From: Terfezia claveryi
Lineage: Eukaryota > Ascomycota > Pezizomycetes > Pezizales > Pezizaceae
DNA: 64,000 nucleotides
Direction of reading: 5' to 3'
Assembly: GCA_015179025.1 (NCBI GenBank)
Contig: WHUX01000065.1
Span: 1-64,000 of the forward strand
Below are positions 11,291-22,614 of this stretch, in pieces; the first letter of the stretch is position 1; every line of letters begins with the position of its first letter. A program made the translations under genes and the position numbers. A model generated the notes under the pieces. The model was not told the origin of the DNA, made no database searches, and saw only the letters and a list, made by a program, of their open reading frames with translations.

Positions 11291-12477
11291 TCTAGTGACC
11301 TGACTTCGGTGTGATGGTGGTTGACTGTCAGGAGCTGTTGTGTTGTTGCAGATTGGTACGTAGCCTCGCCAACGAGCCTCACGTTTACAACGTTAGGGGA
11401 TGATGGTATTGAAGGAAAGACTGAAAGTCGCACGGAATAACCGTATTCTGAAATGCAACCGTCGTTACAGTTGAGCTGGTAATAATAGGACTTGATAGCA
11501 AGTAGGTAAGTGAATGAAAACAGTGTTGATCTTCAATTCCGTGCAGGAGCAGAGCTCCGAAGCCAGTCATGGAACGAACCTACCCTGGTCAAAAGCTGTC
11601 AGCCATCCGAATCAGCCCATGAAATAGCAACACTGTTCAAAACCTGTAGGATAGAGGGTTTCAAGAGGAGTCGGAACGATGTAACCTCTGTTGGAGATCC
11701 ACCTTACTTCGAGAAACTATGTGACTGCTGCGCCCAGGTAACCAGGCAATGCCACGGCTTCAGCAGTGGGCTGCAGAGGGCATTAACAGTCCCGGTACTT
11801 TTTGTTGGAGCAGGGGATGAGGGTTTGCATTCTGGGGCCTTCTGCCAGGAGCGGCCTTATCAGCTCGAGCTGTGGGGGGGGGGGGGAGAGGCAGTGTGTT
11901 GTGTCACGTTGAACCGTGTGCGGCTTAACGAATGGCTGGCGAAGTATTAAGGGTGTGAGCAGGTTGACAAAGTTGAGCAAAAAGTACTGGTGACAACAGT
12001 AACACGGGGAGACACAGGGGAAACACAGCTTCGAGCGCCCTTGATTGACCCTGCGACAACTTAATCTTGCCAGCGAGTTCTCTCGAACGCAGATATGTGA
12101 TTGAAGTCCCGTCAGCGACAAGTTACTGTGAGGTGTTTACAGCCCTTATCATAGGATGAGTGAGTGAATGATAAGCTTATGGGTCTTGGTAATAGTAATA
12201 CGGTAACTCTGATGGCTGCTTTGCCTGCTGCACTGATGGTAGCTGACGGCCGCAGATCACGCAAGATTTGGTCCAGGGCTTTTCAGCTTGAAGCTCTAAC
12301 TAGGGAAATCTCAATGAAGCTTGACGGCTGTACGACTGAGCTTGTGAACTTGTACGACACCGGGCAGGGGCAGTTAGGTGGATGGATTGAGGTCGTCCGT
12401 ACCCACATTACAAGGCCCCCAGGCCCCCCAGGCCAACTCCCCCCCCCCCCCCCAACAATCCATCCACCAAGACTCAT

Positions 12478-12531
12478 AACTCTCTTAACTCTCTTAACTC
12501 TCTCACAACTCTCATAACTCTCTCACAATTC
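12478..12531. repeat. Degenerate CTCTCTTAA/CTCTCACAA short tandem repeat
   Basis: Roughly five copies of a 9-13 bp unit of the form AACTCTCTTAACTCTCTCACAACTCTC, immediately downstream of the C run in the POB3 upstream region. It is pyrimidine-rich on the plus strand, a composition common in fungal promoters near start sites. Confidence 0.6.
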
Positions 12532-12649
12532 CCACGACTGTCACTAGGTACAGTAGGTGCACCTAAAGTAGAGTACTCACCCGTACATATTTATTGGTAG
12601 AGTTGGAAGGAAACAATGCCAAAGCCACAAGAGCTTGGCATTTGCGCCC

Positions 12650-12657
12650 TCACGTGA
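12650..12657. promoter_or_regulatory. Palindromic E-box TCACGTGA upstream of POB3
   Basis: TCACGTGA is centred about 170 bp upstream of the POB3 ATG. CACGTG with flanking TCA is the preferred core of fungal bHLH factors of the Cbf1 and Pho4 classes. Position and palindromy support a regulatory site, but one 8-mer can occur by chance. Confidence 0.35.
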
Positions 12658-12822
12658 TGTACACGATTGTTAGTATGATGGCCACATCAATCGCCGCGTC
12701 TCCTCACCGAATCAGCAAGCCCAAAAAGTCCCCAGTCGCAAAAACCAATTCTCGTTCACGCGTTTCGTCTTTTAACTCCACCCTTTACGTTTAAGACAGC
12801 GGTCCTGCGTAATATCATCATA

Positions 12823-14879
12823 ATGGCGGGAGAGTACGAGACTTTCGAGAATATTTACCTCGATCTATCACGGGTGGGCGGACGATGTCGTTTTGGGGCC
12901 TCGGGAATGGGTTGGAAGCCGAACCCAAAGGGTGCAAATGCAAAGGATCTGAAAGACCAGAATATGGAGCTATGGACGTTGGAGGCACATGAGTTTATAC
13001 AGGCGCACTGGAGCAGAGCCAGTAAAGGCTACGAATTGAAGGTCTTCACTAGGGCAATGGGCATAGTGCAGTTGGACGGCTTTGAGCAAGATGTTCGTAA
13101 TCTCTCTTTGACTTTTGAAATGCACAATCCAAACTGACCAGCTTTTGCAGGATCTTGACCGGGTACGAGAGGTAGTGAAAAGGTTCTACAACATCAATGT
13201 CGAACACAAAGAGCACGCTTTGAAAGGCTGGAATTGGGGCAAAGCTGAATTCTCGAAACACGAACTTCATTTTAACGTCGCCAATAAACCTGCTTTCGAA
13301 ATTCCATACTCCGAGGTCTCCAATCTCAACTTGGCTGGCAAAGCTGAAGTTGCAGTTGAATTTGCATCCGGAGATGGGAAAAAAAAGAAGAACAAGGCGA
13401 CGGCTGGAGTGGATCAGCTGGTTGAAATGAGATTTTTCGTACCTGGAACCGTCAAAAAAGGAGATGGTGAGGATGGAGATGATGCAAGTGAAGATGGGGA
13501 GAAAGGGGAGGAGATGCAAGCCGCCAATTTGTTCTACGATACTTTAAAAGAAAAAGCAGAGATTGGGGAGGTTGCGGGTGTCACATACGCCACGTTCCTG
13601 GACATACTATTCCTCACTCCCAGGCAAGAAGCTCGGGTTGCATCCCTCTATAGAGCAAATGCTAACAGGTGTACAGAGGTCGTTACGACATCGACATGTA
13701 CGAAAATTCGTTCCGCCTGCGTGGTAAGACGTACGATTACAAGATACAATATGATCATGTCAAGAAATTCTTCCTACTACCTAAGCCTGATGATGTTCAT
13801 ATGATGGCCGTTATTGGACTCGAGCCCCCACTTCGACAAGGACAGACTCGTTACCCTTTCCTAGTTATGCAATTCAAGAAGGAAGAGGACATGGAGTTTG
13901 ACCTGAACATAACCGAGGAAGTTCTAAAGCAGAAGTATGACGGAAGGCTGCAGATGCACTATGAGTCTGCGGCTCATCAGGTTGTGTCGAGTATTTTCAA
14001 AGGCTTGACTGGGAAGAGGATCACACAACCATCAAGAGACTTCTCATCGCATCACCAACAAAGCGGTGTCAAGTGCTCAAACAAGGCAAACGAAGGACAT
14101 TTGTTTTTTCTGGACAAGGCATTCTTGTTTGTGCCTAAGCCAGCAGTGTACATGAGCTTTGATAATGTTCAGCATGTGACGTTATCACGGTATGTTCACT
14201 CATTCCAACAATTTCTTGAAGGGCATATATTGACACACTGCAGTGTTGGTGGGTCAGTTTCGGCATCGAGAACGTTCGATATGACTGTCACTCTGAAGGA
14301 TGGGCAGGGAGAGTATCAATTCAATAACATCAATCGGTCAGTCCCGTTATTCTCTCCTTTGGTAAATATAGGAGGGCTAACATTCAATATAGTGAGGAGC
14401 AGCAACCACTTGAAGCATTTTTGAAAACTAAAAATCTTCGTATCAAAAATGAGATGGTTGAAGAGGTATGGTAATATCTTGAATGTCTCCTATTGTGTAT
14501 AGCCCATCTCTTAACACTTGAACAACAGGCAAATGTACTACTCTCTACTCTCGACGATGAAATGGACGAAGACGACGACGACGCTGTTGCGGCCAGAGCA
14601 GACAGAGGCTCAGCGGATGAAGATGAAGAGAGTGTGGATGAGGACTTCCAGGCAGATTCTGAAAGTGACGTAGCAGAGGAATACGACTCAGCACATGAAA
14701 GCAGTGGGGAAAGTGACGATGAGGAAGAACCAGACGCCGAAGGCGATGCCGAGGGCGATGATGAAGATTTGGATGCAGAGATTGAGGACGTTCCGGCACC
14801 CCCACCGAAGAAGAAAGCTGAGGTGAAAGAGGTAGTCACCGAGGGGCCAGCGAAGAAGAAGGTTAAGACCAAGAAATAG
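12823..14879 (+). CDS. POB3: FACT complex subunit Pob3 (SSRP1 homologue)
   Basis: Predicted 590 aa in six exons: 12823-13092, 13151-13623, 13677-14189, 14244-14336, 14393-14465 and 14529-14879; introns 53-58 bp. All joins keep frame and restore conserved text (GFEQD|DLDRV; LTPR|GRYDIDMYENSFRLRG; TLSR|VGGSVSASR; NINR|EEQQPLEAF; VEE|ANVLL). Domains in order: N-terminal Pob3/SSRP1 PH-like dimerisation domain (MAGEYETFENIYLDLS), the structure-specific recognition region with RGRYDIDMYENSFRLRGKTY, a middle Rtt106-like PH domain, then a long Asp/Glu tail (about 475-560) and a basic KKKVKTKK end. As usual in fungi there is no HMG box. With Spt16, FACT reorganises nucleosomes during transcription and replication in the nucleus. 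Intron 2 (13624-13676) begins with GC: CAG|GCAAGA ... GCTAACAGGTGTACAG. Confidence 0.97.
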
Positions 14880-15833
14880 ATTCGGCGAATAGTGGAAGCT
14901 TGGTCTCAAGCAAAGGTGATGGGAAAAGGCAATGAAATTGATATGTTTGAATTCATAAACGGGATTGATCATGTGCTGTTTGAATTGTATGGTTTGTTTA
15001 GACAAAAGAGATGTTCCGCCGGACGCGTGTACAGTACGATTATTTTAATTTCCAGGGCTTTACTCTCTAGTAGGGATATGTTGTTAGAATATGCCGGTAA
15101 GCCTTCTATTCATCAGTGTACGCGTATTTTCATATCATCGCCTCTTGATGTATATTTCGGGTCTCGAGCTATAACAAGCACTCTGCCAATTCGATAGACT
15201 CAGCTGTAGTATCGGTATACCGGTAATTCATACGAATGTGGGGTCAGGGTAAGCGATGTAATATATAAAAACACTTACGTATGCTTGATATTGCAGGTAG
15301 GTATCTAGGCCGGAGGGAGGCTTCACTAGTAAAGTACTGACGGAAAAAAAAAAAACTATAGAGTGACTCGGTTCTTGAAACACCCACTCTTCTCCACTTT
15401 CTACTTGCCTGCTAACACCTCCCCGGACAGCCCCCTTTGTCCTCGGTAAATCAGGTGGTGGGGTGGAAATTCTGTGGATCTCGCAAGGTACACTTCTGTG
15501 CCCTCGTTGCCTACAGCCACTGAACCCATTGGCATGTATTTGCTCCATTGTTCAAATCCGTTAAAACGCCAATATGAATTGGTTAAACAGCTTTCTCTCC
15601 GGATCAACCATATAGCATCGCCCACATGCTGCAGGACTCAACCGTCAATAACACTTTCGTCTCGGAGGCTACATACTGCCAACCTGTGCCCGGCTTCGAG
15701 TGTGGGTATGTAAGCGATTGGTTCTGACAGACAATCTCGGGGCAGTACTAGTTGGTGGGGTGGATGGAGTAGCCAGCCACAGCGGGGCCCGTATTGCTGC
15801 TGTCTGCACAAGTGCTGACGAGTTGTGGATTTC
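14880..15833. other. Intergenic region between POB3 and the metal carrier gene
   Basis: About 950 bp in tandem arrangement: the POB3 3' end and the promoter of the downstream gene. TATACCGGTA at 15217-15226 belongs to a palindromic motif repeated in other spacers. A 5' exon of the next gene could hide here because its called N-terminus is not a good presequence, but I cannot place one. Confidence 0.4.
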
Positions 15834-17480
15834 ATGATAGATATAGTAGACAGGAATTGCGGGCGGCTTCGGGGGACCAATTCCGGGCAGCTGTCACGGG
15901 GGCGATCTGTCCTTTCGGGCTCAGCGGGTTTATTACTTCTTAGTCGGACGGTGCAAGGAGCTCTAACAGATGAAGTTGGCCCAGCGAAGCCAACAGCAAC
16001 ACGGACACGATTCTTCAGCTCCGTGATACCACCATCCCGCCTGTCGAGGACATCCGCCTCGCCGATTCCGCCAAATCCCCACCTTCGTCATCTATCCAAG
16101 CCGTCCAGGCGCCCTCCTATGGCCTCCGTTGACGGAGCTCGTGACCACTCGGGTCACTCCCATGGGCACTCCCACTCCCATTCCCATGGCATCGGTCATC
16201 TTCACCACCACTCGCCTGGCGAAAACATCTACCTCACCAGCAAGAACAAGCACGATGCCGGTGTTAGGATTACCCGGATTGGGCTGTTCGTCAACCTTCT
16301 CATGGCCATCTGCAAGGGTCTAGGGGGTTGGTATTTCCACTCCCAGGCCCTCGTTGCCGATGCCTTCCACTCCCTGACGGACCTGGTCTCCGACTTCCTG
16401 ACGCTCAGCACTGTTGCATTGGCCCTCAAGAAACCCTCAGAACGCTTCCCCAATGGATACGGAAAGATTGAGAGCCTGGGCAGCTTGGGTGTGAGTGGGC
16501 TGCTACTGGCAGGGGGTCTAGCTATGGGTGAGTGCGTCCAATTACACTGTCTCCACGCTAGTGGCTAGAAACAGCAATTTCTCACGTATGGTGACTTTGG
16601 ACGATACAGGTTACAATGCAGTTTTACATCTTTACGCGGAATTCTTTCTCGAGAATGCAGCGGAGTTTCTTGCACACGCACACTCTCATGGACATGGACA
16701 CTCGCATTCGCACTCGCATACAGATTTAGGCCCGAATGTCAATGCAGCGTGGTTAGCGTTTGGGTCGATCATCGTCAAAGAGTGGTTATATCATGCTAGT
16801 AAGGGTCCCTGCCTCAAGGCTTCCCATATATAGAACATGTAGCTAACATACCCCCCTTTCCCCCAGCAATGAAGATTGCCGTTGAGCGGAAATCTTCCGT
16901 CCTCGCCTCCAACGCCGTCCACCACCGCATCGACTCCCTCACCTCTATCGTCGCTCTCTGCGCTATCGGCGGCAGCCACCTCCTGCACAACGCCACCTGG
17001 CTCGACCCCGTGGGCGGCCTCCTTGTCTCAGCCTTGGTCGTCAACGCTGGCTATGGAAACACCAAAATGGCACTCCTTGAGCTCGCAGACGTAGGTCTTG
17101 ACCGGGAAGTCAGGGATTCCGTTAAAGAGGTCCTAGGTAACGCGGGGATTGGCGGCGTGATGGATGTTTCTGGGGTGAAGTCTGGACAAAATTACCTTGT
17201 GGAGGTTACAGTGGAGTTTGATCCCTCAAAAACACTCCGTGAGACGATGCAGTTTGAAGAGAGGATACGAGAGGTATTGGCTAGTCGGGAGGGCAGGGCT
17301 AAGGTTAGGGGAGTCAAGAGGGTGAAAATTAGGTTTGTCGAGATGGGGACGGGAGTTGGGCCGAGTGAGTTTTTGGAGGCAGAGACGGGGGATGAGTTGA
17401 GGGAGGAGGGGAAGGAGAATGGACACTCGCATTCACATGATGACCATGAGCATTGTCATGAAGATAAGAAGGCATTATAG
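15834..17480 (+). CDS. MMT1: Mitochondrial cation-diffusion facilitator (Mmt1/Mmt2-type metal transporter)
   Basis: Predicted 498 aa in three exons: 15834-16527, 16610-16798 and 16867-17480 (introns 82 and 68 bp, frame kept). CDF landmarks are the metal-site helices ALVADAFHSLTDLVSD (HxxxD) and NAVHHRIDSLTS (HHxxD), KIESLGSLGVSGLLLAGGLA and the cytosolic C-terminal domain. Three His-rich stretches occur: HSGHSHGHSHSHSHG at the N-side, HAHSHGHGHSHSHSHTD in the loop between helices, and HSHSHDDHEHCHED at the C-terminus. The HSLTDLVSD signature and an upstream TRTRFFSSV resembling a presequence cleavage region point to the Mmt1/2 group, which in yeast moves iron across the mitochondrial inner membrane. 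The first in-frame ATG is 15834; the frame continues to a GTG at 15825. The acidic MIDIVDRN start is atypical for a mitochondrial protein, so an upstream exon is possible. Confidence 0.88.
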
Positions 17481-18012
17481 ACGGGGCTTGCTTGATATAT
17501 AACGATGCCATAGGGTAGATAGATATACCCTCTGATCGTTTCTTTGGGGTGTATACAGGCTTTTTTTTCTTTCTCACCTTGGGCTATGGGGATTTTACCT
17601 TATTTTTCTGCATGTTTCGTTTCAATCTCTCTCTTGCTCTTGTTCTTTGTACGATGGCCATGAGCATTGAGTATATGTTGCTTTATATAGGACTTGAATT
17701 ATATGATACGGGATACTTTGAAGCAGTGTGGTAGTATTTGCTATAGTGGCCGTGAAAGAAAAGGGAGAGCGTTAAATATCACAGTCGTGAAGTAATATGC
17801 TTAGAAATCAGTTCCCAATATCCCAGATATGCCTCTAAAAATACCAAAATTCCTCCGTTATGCCTTGAGATCTATTCGCTAACATGCTATATCCATGCCC
17901 ATATTCAACCATCCATCCATCCATCCACCTCCTCCAAATATCCCCTCCATCAGGGCCTATCACAACCTACCCCATCCCCCACACCCCATCCCCCACACCC
18001 CATCCCAGCTCC
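17481..18012. other. Short convergent intergenic region
   Basis: About 530 bp between two converging genes, rich in T runs near 17562-17620 and with ATCC and CCCCATCCCCCACA short repeats near 17908-18005. No gene is visible; it should contain both transcript ends. Confidence 0.45.
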
Positions 18013-19592
18013 TTAAACAGCCCTCCACCCCCACTTTTCATCCTTCACATACCTCCTCGACGACTTTGTCTCCAAAATCCTGGCATACCCAGCGTTCCCA
18101 TGCCCATTAAGAGATGTACTATCCCGCTTCAGCGTGCGCATCTGCGGCGTAGGTGGCACTTCGGCTTCATATGCTAACCCGCCTTGGAGGAAGCCGCATT
18201 TTGCTGGGGCGTGCCGACGGGGAGGGGGTTTTGAAGTAGGTTGTTGTTTCAGCGCGGACGGTGGGTTTTCACCACTGCTCGCAGGCCCGCTGGATGATGA
18301 TGGTGGTGTTGGTAAGGTGGGAGGGGAGAGGGTGGTAAATATTGGGGCGGCAGATATGTACGGGTATGTATTGATGAAGCCCTTGAGGGGGGACTTGAGG
18401 TCGAGGAGAATGGATTGGGCGCGGGTAAAGGCGGTGGAATGGGGCGGAGAGGGGGGGCTTTGGTTGTATGGGGGTGGGGGGGTGGATTGGGAATCTTCGA
18501 GCTGGTGTTGGTCTTTGGAGAGTGGGGAGATGTGGCGAAGGTGGGGGGAGGGGGTGTATGCGTGTGTGAGGAAGGGCGCACGGGGTTTTGTGAGTTTGGG
18601 GTGGGGTTCTTGTTGTTGAGGTGGTAGAGGGGGTGATGGTGGCGGTGAGATTGGTTCTTCGGGGGGTGGAGCTTGTTGCGGTGGTGATGGGAGGAGATGC
18701 TCTGGGTTTTCTTGGGGAGGAGGTGGCCGATAGTATTCCTCCTGCTCCTTCTCCGCGCGGCGCAAGGTAGGAAGTGACTGCCTGCGAGTTGGCTCCTGGC
18801 GGCGGTGGGAGTCCTCAACCGCGCCGTCACCACCAGCATTGTATCTTGAAGATCTCGCAGCCGAGAAAAGCTCCGCAGGTCACCCATCGTGCGCATATTC
18901 CTCCGTAGAGATCTGCGTCTTGTCCATCGTGCTTTCCCGTGTGATTCCTCGAAGACCTCCTTTTCGGTTTTCGGTGGTTGGGCTGCCTCCACCTCCGTAA
19001 CATTAACCTCTGGAACAACCTCCAGGGCCTCATCCACCTTCCCCAACTCAACCTTACTCTCCTCATTTCTTAAACCTCCACCTATCCTAGACCTCGCCAA
19101 ACCCCTACTCTTCCTCATCCCGCCTTCCTTCCCCCTCCCCGTAATACCCACCCTCCTCCACCCCTCCTCCTCCTCACTCACAACCCCCGCCTCTACCAGC
19201 AACTGCCTCTCTGCCTCCCTCTCCAATCTCTCCTCAGCCTCCCCCAGCAACTGTGCTTCCACCTCCATCTCCGCCTCCCTGTCCAGATCTTGCAGTAGCT
19301 GCGCTTCTGCGTCAGCTTGGAGCTGGAGTTCCCATGCCTCGGCCTCGGAGAGGGACTGCGAGGTGAGGAAGGTGGATTTGTGTTCGGTGAGGAGCGTAGA
19401 GAGGTGGAGGACGCGGGCGCGCCAGTAGGTGTATTCGGCTTTGGCGGCGTGGAGGAGGAGTGCGAGGTGTGTTATTGTTTGGAGGGACGGGGGAGCGGTG
19501 GGGTCAGTAGGGTCGGTTCCAAGGTCTTCAGAGTGCAAAGGGGGAGGGGAGGGGAGGGCCTTTAACGTGGATTTCGAGGATGTGCGGTCCAT
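18013..19592 (-). CDS. Unrecognised fungal protein: coiled-coil N-half, Pro-rich C-half
   Basis: Predicted 507 aa in two exons: 19592-18834 and 18777-18013. The intron could be 18778-18833 (56 bp) or 18778-18830 (53 bp); both GT donors are in phase with the GGCAG acceptor and both join the two long frames. The ATG at 19592 opens MDRTSSKSTLKALPSPPP. Residues about 60-150 form an Ala/Glu/Leu-rich helix likely to be a coiled coil (EAEAWELQLQADAEAQLL then DREAEMEVEAQLL). A basic segment follows (WTRRRSLRRNMRTMGDLRSF). The second exon is Pro/Ser-rich and ends with KCGFLQGGLAYEAEVPPTP, then TLKRDSTSLNGHGNAGYARI, the part most likely to be conserved. No catalytic motif or membrane segment is visible and I do not recognise the family. 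It is divergent from the 20683 gene. Confidence 0.72.
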
Positions 19593-20682
19593 TGCTTTGA
19601 TAAGTGATGGGTTTGTTTGTTTGTAATCTGTTTGTTTATAGAGGGAATTGGGAGAAGAAGAAGCTGGGGCAAGGAGCGCGCATTGCACTCCCTTTTCTGT
19701 ACGTTCCTACTGCAGGGAGAGGTGTGAATTGCCAACATTGTCCTGCGCCGTGCCTGCAGGATGCGGTGATGCGTTGGCCATTTGGTGTTTCGTTTTGGAA
19801 TTCACAAGAGAAAGGTTTAGTTTGCGTGCGGAGGAGACTCTGCGGAGGCCGTGGGAAAATTCTTGTTTTGGGTTGGGGGGTGGGGTGGTGTTGTGGAGGT
19901 TGTTGTTGGCGGTTGCCATGGGGACGGCGATCTGGTTGAATTGTACTGTAACAACGGGCCAAACTCCACTTGCTATCACGATGTGTTTGATGATGTCAAT
20001 TGACGACGAAGACGAAGATCGAATCTATTATTACACTCCAATCTTATTATCTAACACCACGTCTCTATACCCGAGCTGGCCGTAATGGAGAGGTGTAGAT
20101 GATTGCAAGTGCCTCCCCATGGGCTGTTTGTGCTTCTCACCCCCAATTGCAATGGATGGACGTTAATATAGCTTCAACAGAGGGGGTTTCTTCCGCATGG
20201 GGTGGGTGTGGGCAATGCAGCGGGGCATGCTAGAAACATGATATGATATGCATCATTATATGCATATCCACCCCCGATGAGAGGGAGCCTTCTTCACGGA
20301 GATTCATTACTCTACAAGATTACCTCGTCAGCCGGGGGGACAAGCAAAACCTTGCCTTCTGACGAGGCCCAAAGCGAGACGCAAGTCAGCGCTGTTGGCT
20401 AATACAGTTATACGGCCCACGCACATGCCATGTTTCCTGCCCACGAGCTGCCCAGCTGGGTGTAAAGCTGAAACAAAGTTCCTGGCCTTGTAATAGCAAG
20501 CTTTCTGCATCATAGCACGAGGCTTCGATGTTTGGTCGTACTCTCTCGTGGCATGGGTCGGGATGGGTTCCCAAGTCTCGTGACACGCCTATATGCCTCT
20601 CTACATAACGAGAGCCCGTCCCGGCCTTCCTCCTCTCCTTGTACTGACAACTCGCAGTAGGATGTACCTCAAGTGAGCCATC
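19593..20682. other. Divergent intergenic region
   Basis: About 1.1 kb between two divergent genes of unknown function. It contains an alternating ATATGATATGCATCATTATATGCATATCC-like stretch near 20236-20270 (palindromic TATGCATA elements) that could lie in a promoter. No other gene signal is seen. Confidence 0.45.
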
Positions 20683-22614
20683 ATGGACAGCTTGAGTACG
20701 ACGAGGGCGGAGGCGAAGGCGAAGGCGAAGAATACCACCAACCGAGCCTCAGATATCAACCACACTGATGCTTGTATGGCCATGGATACTCCTGGCAGCA
20801 GCAGCGGCGATGACGGTGCCGGGGCGGAGGAGATTGAGGCCACTGCAACAGGACGGCCGGGCCTGTGGGCTAATGGGATGAGGGAAGGAGGCATCCGAGG
20901 CAAGAGGAAGCCCGGAGAGCCTCCCGGGCTCTTTATAATGCATAGTGCATATAAAACTATCTCAGCAACCACAACCACCTACAAGAATACTACTGGCAGG
21001 CTTCAGGAACCATCTCCTGACCCCACACCCAGCCCGCCCACCAGGCCCGTCTCGGAGCTCAAAAATCTCACACAGGGACCCGAGATAGGCTCTGATTTCC
21101 CCAGCCACGATCCCGACCCACTTACTAAGAGAGCTAGAAGTATCTTCTGGAACTACCCCACTCCCCGCTTCGACTCTCCTTGCCCTAACAACCCCAACGG
21201 CCTCCAACTCCGTCTCCCTCCTCCTCTCATCTCCTTTCCCCTCGACATTCCCACCCCGCCATCACCCCCCACCAGCCCCAACCCTCCCCACACCCATCGA
21301 AGCATATATACCCAACTCGCCTATTGCTACACCAAAAACCTCCTTCCCGCCAATCATTTCCTCGGGACACAAGACCCCGATACTGGTTCCAGCTATCGCC
21401 TCCTCAATTTCACCCAGGAACCCTCTCCCTCCGCGGAATGGGACCGGCAATATCTCTACTTCATCCTGCGGTTACAAGAACGTGGTATCAATTGCCACAA
21501 TCAGTTCCCAGTCCCAACAAAGCCGTATTCCGATCCACTCCCGGATTCAGTTCCCATTGATCTAAGGATACCCCCAGGCTTTTGGGCACACCAAAGTTTA
21601 CCAGGGGGGAACAGGAAGAGGTGTTTTGGGTTTGTGTCCGGACAGGTGCTTGGGAGGGGTTGGTGGTGTTGGATTATGAGCGGGTATTTGTTGTTGAATG
21701 GGGTGGAGAGGATGCAAATTTTTGAATTGCCTGCGGGGGGTAAGCTCAAGAGGTACCCGGACCTGACATCGGCCGCGAAGGGAATTGCCGAGGGGAGGCC
21801 TGGGGTGTCGAGGTGGGAACTGACGATTATGCCGAATTGGGAGCGGGAGAACAGGTGGGCAGCGATGAGGAGGGCAGCAGTAGAGCTTCAGGAGGAAAAG
21901 AAGAAGTGGGATGGGAAGGAGGGTGGTAAAGCTGTCGCCGCAAGGGAGAAGCTAAGGCAGCTTGAGTGGCGGATGCAAATGGAGGGTCAGGGCCGTAAGA
22001 GGCAAGCTCAAGTTGCAAGTGCAGCTGCAGCTATACTCCCATCGCCGCCACCTCCGCATCCACAACCCAACAGGAATCTTAGGAATATCTACATTGATCC
22101 TTCTTGGTCTCCCGAAGATGAATCCAGAGACCTGGCTGTGTTCAGGGACTCTATCCAGGGCAGCCAACTCTCTAAGGAGGAGGAGTCACGACCTAGTCAA
22201 TTTATGCTTGATTTTTCGTGGAGGCACATGTGTGGAGATGGATCTGGAGAGGGGGAGTTTTGGGTAGAGAATGCGTGGGCGGAGGAAGAGCGGTCGAATA
22301 CGAAGGAACTATTGTTGAAGATGGAGGAGAAGAAGGTGGTGGGGGGGATGCAGAGGGGAGGGAGCACAGTATTGGGAGGGACCACAGTATTGGGAGGAGG
22401 CGCAGTATTGGGAGGGGCCACAGTATTAGGAGGAGGCACAGTATTGGGAGGGGCCACAGTATTGGGAGGAGGCACAGTAAGGCAAGGGGGCATATGCAAG
22501 AGAGGGGAAACAACAAGGGGAAGGGGAAGGGGAAGAGGGAGGGGGAGGGGAAGGGGACTGGGGTTTCCGAGGGGCGGGCAGAGGGGAAATTCGAACGGGA
22601 ATGGGGGTAGATAG
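20683..22614 (+). CDS. Unrecognised Pro/Gly-rich protein with VLGG repeats and RG-rich tail
   Basis: Intronless frame of 643 aa from an ATG at 20683. Order of features: Ala/Lys-rich N-terminus; Pro/Thr-rich region (about 105-210); a more ordered core (about 200-400) including RSIYTQLAYCYTKNLLPANH, RQYLYFILRLQERGINCHNQ and RCFGFVSGQVLGRGWWCWIM; a charged helix (WERENRWAAMRRAAVELQEE, about 385-455); PSWSPEDESRDLAVFRDSI; six-residue repeats of the form TVLGG[GA] (about 565-600); and a C-terminal RGRGRGRG stretch ending GNSNGNGGR. RG/RGG tails often bind RNA, but no RNA-binding fold is seen, so function is unknown. The core is the part that would show homologues if any exist. There is no signal peptide. 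Confidence 0.72.
   Translation: MDSLSTTRAEAKAKAKNTTNRASDINHTDACMAMDTPGSSSGDDGAGAEEIEATATGRPGLWANGMREGGIRGKRKPGEPPGLFIMHSAYKTISATTTTYKNTTGRLQEPSPDPTPSPPTRPVSELKNLTQGPEIGSDFPSHDPDPLTKRARSIFWNYPTPRFDSPCPNNPNGLQLRLPPPLISFPLDIPTPPSPPTSPNPPHTHRSIYTQLAYCYTKNLLPANHFLGTQDPDTGSSYRLLNFTQEPSPSAEWDRQYLYFILRLQERGINCHNQFPVPTKPYSDPLPDSVPIDLRIPPGFWAHQSLPGGNRKRCFGFVSGQVLGRGWWCWIMSGYLLLNGVERMQIFELPAGGKLKRYPDLTSAAKGIAEGRPGVSRWELTIMPNWERENRWAAMRRAAVELQEEKKKWDGKEGGKAVAAREKLRQLEWRMQMEGQGRKRQAQVASAAAAILPSPPPPHPQPNRNLRNIYIDPSWSPEDESRDLAVFRDSIQGSQLSKEEESRPSQFMLDFSWRHMCGDGSGEGEFWVENAWAEEERSNTKELLLKMEEKKVVGGMQRGGSTVLGGTTVLGGGAVLGGATVLGGGTVLGGATVLGGGTVRQGGICKRGETTRGRGRGRGRGRGRGLGFPRGGQRGNSNGNGGR
22365..22482 (+). repeat. 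Coding 18-bp minisatellite (VLGGxT repeat)
   Basis: About six and a half copies of an 18-bp unit of the type ACAGTATTGGGAGGAGGC alternating with ACAGTATTGGGAGGGGCC. The unit length is a multiple of three, so copy number can change without breaking the frame of the enclosing 643-residue protein. Confidence 0.85.

Larger units (their letters stand above)
11291..12822. other. Divergent intergenic region upstream of POB3
   Basis: About 1.5 kb between divergent genes. It holds a 13-G run (11874-11886), a 15-C run (12439-12453), a CTCTCTTAACT/CTCTCACAACT degenerate repeat (about 12478-12531) and a palindromic E-box close to POB3. The open frame at 11510-11950 begins at GTG, crosses the G run and matches nothing I recognise, so it is not called. 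Confidence 0.5.

Noticed and set aside
11510..11950. 146-codon plus-strand frame
   Set aside because: It starts at GTG, runs through a 13-G run, and shows no recognisable motif; probably chance in a promoter region.
13636..13667. GT-AG alternative for POB3 intron 2 (GTTGCATC to CTAACAG)
   Set aside because: In frame, but only 32 bp, below any workable fungal intron, and it would add five residues inside a conserved block.
14384..14872. Ser-rich reverse frame over the end of POB3
   Set aside because: It is the antisense shadow of the acidic Asp/Glu tail of POB3.
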